From Planctomycetota bacterium (GTDB taxonomy: Bacteria > Planctomycetota > Phycisphaerae > Sedimentisphaerales > Anaerobacaceae): DNA of 8,073 bases. Location of the stretch: contig JADFHU010000221.1 in NCBI GenBank assembly GCA_022567055.1, forward strand, positions 1-8,073, in the 5' to 3' direction. A model generated the notes under the pieces. That model was given only the letters and a program-made list of their open reading frames with translations. It was not told where the DNA came from and made no database searches. The translations under genes were made by a program, and so were the position numbers. This document shows, piece by piece, positions 5,196-8,073 of the stretch. Every line of letters starts with the position of its first letter. Position 1 is the first letter of the stretch.

Positions 5196-5432
5196 ATGAG
5201 CCGCTGGAATCTAGTCATACCCGACGAGACGGACCGCATGGTCCGTATGCACATCGCCAGCAATGGCGGCAAGAAGGGCGATCTCTCCAAGTTCGTAGAC
5301 AAGTCTGTGCGTCAAATGATATTTCACGAGACCGTTCGTGAGATAAAGAAACGCAACGTGGGTCTCGATCCGCAAGAAGCACAACGACTTGCTGACGAAG
5401 CGGTGGCATGGGCTCGTGAAGATCGTCCTTGA
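5196..5432 (+). CDS. Ribbon-helix-helix antitoxin of a PIN-type toxin-antitoxin pair
   Basis: The 78-residue protein starts at ATG 5196-5198, 8 bases after AGGAGG. Residues 3-9 (RWNLVIP) form the likely DNA-contacting beta strand. Helices of the ribbon-helix-helix fold follow (DETDRMVRMHIASNG, then GDLSKFVDKSVRQMIFHETV). A C-terminal tail with a LADEAVAWAREDRP helix would bind and silence the partner toxin. The 'SNGGKKGDLSKFV' loop is typical of antitoxins paired with PIN toxins of the COG1569 kind. The next gene overlaps its end by 17 bp in another frame and encodes the start of such a PIN protein. It probably represses its own promoter at the palindrome upstream. With the toxin broken it has no obvious present target. 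Confidence 0.8.
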   Translation: MSRWNLVIPDETDRMVRMHIASNGGKKGDLSKFVDKSVRQMIFHETVREIKKRNVGLDPQEAQRLADEAVAWAREDRP

Positions 5433-5574
5433 TAATAATGTCCTCGTCAGTGCATTGATCACGAAAGACACCCCGCCTGATCGGCTTTCGTATGTGAAGT
5501 TTGACCGTTGCGGAGGACATAGCCACCCATCGAATCCCCAATCCAAAAATCTCCCCGCCTTCCCCGCCCATTAA
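5416..5574 (+). pseudogene. PIN-domain toxin, truncated after about 24 codons
   Basis: PIN toxins are metal-dependent RNases. From GTG 5416-5418 the frame reads VKIVLDNNVLVSALITKDTP and then PDRL. This matches the first strand and helix of PIN toxins (usually MKIVLDTNVLVSAL, with the first catalytic Asp in LDxN). After about 5487 the sequence (SYVKFDRCGGHSHPSNPQ...) has no PIN character. The other three acidic residues of the active site are missing. The frame runs on by chance to 5574. The gene overlaps the antitoxin by 17 bp, the normal layout for such operons. Loss of the 3' part disarms the toxin. Confidence 0.8.
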
Positions 5575-5610
5575 AAAAGGCCCGTGGGACGATTAAGTCC
5601 CAGGAGCCCG
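5573..5610 (-). terminator. Rho-independent terminator of tRNA-Pro
   Basis: On the minus strand a stem made of GGGCTCCTGGGAC and GTCCCACGGGCC encloses a short TTAATC loop. A run of six T (5578-5573) follows directly. It lies 19 bases after the tRNA 3' end. Confidence 0.8.
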
Positions 5611-5628
5611 ATATAAAAATCACCCAAA

Positions 5629-5703
5629 TCGGGGTGAGAGGACTTGAACCTCCGACCTCATGACCCCCAGTCATGCGCGCTAGCCAAACTGCGCCACACC
5701 CCG
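5629..5703 (-). tRNA. tRNA-Pro (anticodon GGG)
   Basis: The acceptor strands CGGGGTG (5703-5697) and CACCCCG (5636-5630) pair perfectly, with A as discriminator at 5629. The D arm is GCGCAGTTTGGCTAGCGCGC. The anticodon stem CATGA/TCATG closes the loop CTGGGGG, giving GGG. The T arm holds GGTTCAAGTCC. CCA is not encoded. A consensus promoter and a terminator surround it. A partial second copy lies at 5051-5093. Confidence 0.93.
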
Positions 5704-5720
5704 ATATAGAGTAACGACTG

Positions 5721-5749
5721 AGTCTAGCCGCCAGGAACGAGGGTGTCAA
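5721..5749 (-). promoter_or_regulatory. Sigma-70 promoter of tRNA-Pro
   Basis: TTGACA (5749-5744, perfect -35) and TAGACT (5726-5721) are spaced by 17 bases. The tRNA starts 17 bases after the -10 box. A hairpin of CGCGAGAT (5758-5765) and ATCTCGCG (5778-5785) lies just upstream. Confidence 0.75.
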
Positions 5750-5828
5750 CCCTGAGTCGCGAGATTCTCTCCTAGGTATCTCGCGCTAGCCCGCTACGCT
5801 CTATTCGCCCGTCTATTGAAGAAAACTA

Positions 5829-6151
5829 TAGCGCGCAAAGGCGCAGAGACGCAAAGAAAGGAGAGTTGAGCCGAATGGGTTAGATTTTCTGTAACCGTTC
5901 GCAGGGATACTGTCTGCATTTCGTGGTCCGAGCTTCGCTCGATTTGCATATTCCACAGGAAGGATCGAAGGGGCTGCCGCCAATCTGCAACTGCCATCTG
6001 CCACAATAGGATCGTTGGCATCGGCGTCAGCCCTTCCCTATCTTCTTTTCTTCCCGTGTAATTATCCTTTGAGCGAAGCTCAAATAATGGCAAGTCTGTT
6101 TTCCTGTGAGCGCCTACTCTTTTCTTGGCGCCTTCGCGTCTTTGCGCGCTA
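5829..6151. repeat. About 320-bp gene-free segment bounded by GC-rich inverted repeats
   Basis: TAGCGCGCAAAGGCGCAGAG at 5829-5848, continuing with ACGCAAAGAAAGGAGA, faces its near complement at 6113-6151 (rc: TAGCGCGCAAAGACGCGAAG, then GCGCCAAGAAAAGAG). The inside shows no supported gene and no other clear repeat. Sequences like 'CGCAAAGACGCGAAGGCGC' recur in many environmental genomes as dispersed repeats. Whether this is a mobile element or two such repeats by chance is open, and no target duplication is obvious. Confidence 0.5.
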
Positions 6152-6249
6152 CGATGTTCCGGTTGCTGCCACCTGGACGACAGGATACACTCACATGAGT
6201 GTCTTATGTACTAAAAGTTGTTTCTATCGAATGGATGGCCAGAGAGACC

Positions 6250-7224
6250 ATGAAATTACCCAATCTTGCCCAAGAAGGTACCTTGATCCTAGCGTTTTTC
6301 ACCTTTTGCTGCTGTGGGGCGACTCATGAGAAAACGCTATCGGAAAACTCGGATTGGCGCAGGCCCCACGACATGCTCCTGGTGGATGAGCAGGCCAGGC
6401 AGATCCATCGGGTCAATCTAAGATCCAAAAAACCCAACTGGTCTCAAGGGTTCGGCGGGGAATTGATTCGCGATCTTCAGTTGATAGGGGATGACCGCGT
6501 ATTGGTCAGTATCCGGCAGGGATATGCGGAGCTGGATATCAAGACGGGGGCAGTCCTGAAACAGATAAGCGGCCTGGGGAAGGTGGAAACGGCGCGGCGT
6601 ACGGTCGATGGCCACACGTGGCTGGGCCTGTCGGGGCGAGCGGGTGAGGTGAGGGAGCTTGATGAGAACGATAGAGAGGTGCGATCCTTCAAGGTCAAAG
6701 GCGGCGCCTTTATCAAGGTCATGCGTCATTCCGGCGCGAGCACGCTGTTTGTGGGAAACAAGACGGAGATTCTGGAGGTCGACACCTCGGGTAATGTGCT
6801 GCTGCGCTGGCGGACCAGCGAGTCGGGACAGAGCGATGCCTACCTGGCGACGAGAATGGCGGATGGCAGGGTGTTGATGGCCGGCGGTAAAGATAAGAGC
6901 TTCACGGTCTACGACGGCGCTGGGAAGTTGATCAAGAAAATCGGCGGGGTGGGCAGCGACCTCTACAAGGTGACGGGCGGCTCATCCTGGGCGGGTTTTC
7001 AGTTGCTTCCCAATGACGATGTGGTGCTTTCGATATGGCAGGGGCATCGGGGTGACGGGCGGGGCGTTCAAGTGGTGCAGTTCGATCTGGAGGGAAAGAT
7101 TCAGTGGTTGTGGAAGCATGATCCCCAGCTCATTCGGTCCTTGCACGGCGTGATCGTGCTGGATGGCCTGGATACCTCGAAAATGCACGATTCCTTGCAC
7201 GGCTACCTGGCCCCGGTTGAGTAG
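6250..7224 (+). CDS. Exported beta-propeller-like protein, possible lipoprotein
   Basis: From ATG 6250 the protein is 324 residues. It begins with a short basic N-terminus, a hydrophobic core (GTLILAFFTF) and a Cys cluster at 20-22. This looks like a signal peptide with a poorly matching lipobox, so the lipid attachment is inferred. The rest consists of repeated beta units of 35-45 residues, each with a pattern like 'LLPNDDVVLSIW..G..VVQFDLEGKIQWLWKHD' or 'DGRVLMAGGKDKSFTVYDGAGKLIKKI'. This is the plan of PQQ-like or arylsulfotransferase-like beta-propellers. I see no catalytic signature. Upstream in-frame ATGs at 6199 and 6235 exist, but neither has a good ribosome binding site, and the later start gives the cleanest signal peptide. 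It converges on rsmG and overlaps it by 22 bp. Confidence 0.7.
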   Translation: MKLPNLAQEGTLILAFFTFCCCGATHEKTLSENSDWRRPHDMLLVDEQARQIHRVNLRSKKPNWSQGFGGELIRDLQLIGDDRVLVSIRQGYAELDIKTGAVLKQISGLGKVETARRTVDGHTWLGLSGRAGEVRELDENDREVRSFKVKGGAFIKVMRHSGASTLFVGNKTEILEVDTSGNVLLRWRTSESGQSDAYLATRMADGRVLMAGGKDKSFTVYDGAGKLIKKIGGVGSDLYKVTGGSSWAGFQLLPNDDVVLSIWQGHRGDGRGVQVVQFDLEGKIQWLWKHDPQLIRSLHGVIVLDGLDTSKMHDSLHGYLAPVE

Positions 7225-7955
7225 GGACCGCTTAGGCTTTTCTTGATAGCCCCGAAGGGCCGCGGATACCTCGAGGAAATGCTGGCCTTCTTGGTCAGCA
7301 CCAGCAGATTGAAGGAGGCATCTTCACCCTCCAGTGGGGTCTCCATCTTTTGCGCCAGGTCGCTGAGGGAGTAGGGGGTGACCGTTTCCAGGTCCAGTTG
7401 GAGGGTGGCGAAGGTGCTGCGGGCCTGTTCAATCTCGGGACCCACCTCGCTGCCTTTGGCGGTGACCAGTCTGCCGTCGATACTCAGGAATCCAACACAC
7501 AACTCACAGACGACCTGCAGGTGGGCCACGGCCCGGGCCAGCACGGCGTCAAACCGTTCTCGAAATGCCGGTTGATGGGCCAATTCCTCGGCTCGTCCCT
7601 GCAGAGCGGTGACATTTGCTAGTCCCAAGCGGCGAATCAACCGTTGTTGGAAGCCGATCTTCTTGCCCGTGGCATCGAGGCTAATGACTTCCCACTGCGG
7701 CCTGGCAATGGCAATCGCCAACCCGGGAAGACCCGCGCCCGAGCCCACATCGATGAGTCGGGGTTTTTCCGAGCGGGCCATCACGGCGTCCAGCCAGGGC
7801 AGCGCTTCCAGGGAGTCTGCGAAATGGCGGAGGTAGATCTGCGACGTATCGACGATGCGGGTCAGATTGAAGGCGCGGTTCTCTTGCTGTAGGTATTCGG
7901 CGAAATGGCTGAACCGTTCGCATTGCAATGTGTTGAGTGTCTGGTATTGAAACAT
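7203..7955 (-). CDS. rsmG: 16S rRNA (guanine(527)-N(7))-methyltransferase RsmG
   Basis: RsmG uses S-adenosylmethionine to methylate N7 of G527 in the 530 loop of 16S rRNA. Its loss gives low-level streptomycin resistance in several bacteria. The 250 residues carry all family signatures: NLTRI (30-34), RHFADSL (43-49), the AdoMet-binding DVGSGAGLPG (69-78), Asp94 at the end of the next strand, RAEELA (121-126), FDAVLARAVA (135-144) and TAKG (165-168). The basic C-terminus (SSRYPRPFGAIKKS) is usual, with about ten extra residues running into the converging gene. Start ATG 7953-7955 has only a weak AAGAAG upstream. The gene has its own promoter and is not visibly tied to mnmG or parAB, its common neighbours, within this window. 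Confidence 0.95.
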   Translation of the reverse strand: MFQYQTLNTLQCERFSHFAEYLQQENRAFNLTRIVDTSQIYLRHFADSLEALPWLDAVMARSEKPRLIDVGSGAGLPGLAIAIARPQWEVISLDATGKKIGFQQRLIRRLGLANVTALQGRAEELAHQPAFRERFDAVLARAVAHLQVVCELCVGFLSIDGRLVTAKGSEVGPEIEQARSTFATLQLDLETVTPYSLSDLAQKMETPLEGEDASFNLLVLTKKASISSRYPRPFGAIKKSLSGPYSTGAR

Positions 7956-7991
7956 GCTTCTTACTCAGTCGAAAAGCAGGACACCACTGTC

Positions 7992-8034
7992 CCTGCGAGG
8001 AGCGCAGGATAGACTGGCCATTGGGCGGAGTCAA
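7992..8034 (-). promoter_or_regulatory. Likely sigma-70 promoter of rsmG with a hairpin at the start site
   Basis: TTGACT (8034-8029) and TATCCT (8011-8006) are 17 bases apart on the minus strand. Directly after the -10 box, CCTGCG and CGCAGG (8008-7992) form a 6-bp stem around CTCCT, near the expected transcript start. The leader to the ATG would be about 45 nt. Confidence 0.55.
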
Positions 8035-8073
8035 GAGCCGGGCTCACATGGGCAGACATCGGTAATCAGTAAT

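Noticed and set aside
5211..5749. Minus-strand frames of 96-118 residues over the antitoxin gene and tRNA-Pro
   Set aside because: They are antisense to a well-supported antitoxin gene and a tRNA.
3154..5784. Shared TAGGTATCTCG at 3156-3166 and 5773-5783
   Set aside because: Only about 11 bases match and the flanks differ. One copy is the end of a coding sequence and the other is part of a hairpin near the tRNA promoter, so chance is the simplest reading.
7350..7892. Plus-strand frames inside rsmG
   Set aside because: They are shadows of a clearly conserved gene on the other strand.

Overview
The window looks like an accessory region next to a housekeeping gene in a Gram-negative environmental bacterium. 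GC content is mixed: roughly 50-60% in the right third and clearly lower in parts of the left half. The RAYT transposase fragment, the palindromic mini-elements and the integron-like cassettes would fit a Nitrospirota or proteobacterial genome. I cannot fix the lineage from sequence alone.

Left part (1-4650). This reads as a decayed integron gene-cassette array on the minus strand, so its order runs from right to left. The genes are a CXXC/DUF4145-like protein (3933-4526), a four-helix membrane protein (3155-3718), a dimethylargininase (1377-2165) and an 87-residue membrane protein (991-1254). R'/R''-like boxes (GTTRRRY and its complement) sit between several of them. Two attC-like sites (3883-3928 and 3727-3802) enclose about 80 nt with no gene. 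The attC between the four-helix protein and the dimethylargininase is split by an ORF-less group II intron on the plus strand (about 2298-3155). That is the opposite orientation to the cassettes, as known for IIC-attC introns. A 177-bp palindromic MITE (2554-2730) is nested inside the intron. A second copy of the intron 3' end survives at 895-964. No integron integrase is present.

Far left (1-836). A parallel beta-helix protein gene starts at 836 with a strong ribosome binding site. A 185-bp MITE (309-493) with a 4-bp target duplication interrupts it. Removing the element plus one duplicate restores the reading frame. A truncated, frameshifted RAYT (REP-associated tyrosine transposase) follows at 17-180.

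Middle (5050-5750). An intact tRNA-Pro(GGG) lies on the minus strand with a textbook promoter and a rho-independent terminator. A second copy of only its 5' half lies about 600 bp away. Between them is a ribbon-helix-helix antitoxin gene with a promoter/operator palindrome, followed by a PIN toxin gene cut off after about 24 codons.

Right part (6250-8034). A probable exported beta-propeller lipoprotein gene converges on rsmG (16S rRNA G527 methyltransferase), and the two overlap by 22 bp. rsmG has its own likely sigma-70 promoter. The stretches 4645-5050 and 5760-6200 carry no gene I can support. The second is bounded by a GC-rich inverted repeat.
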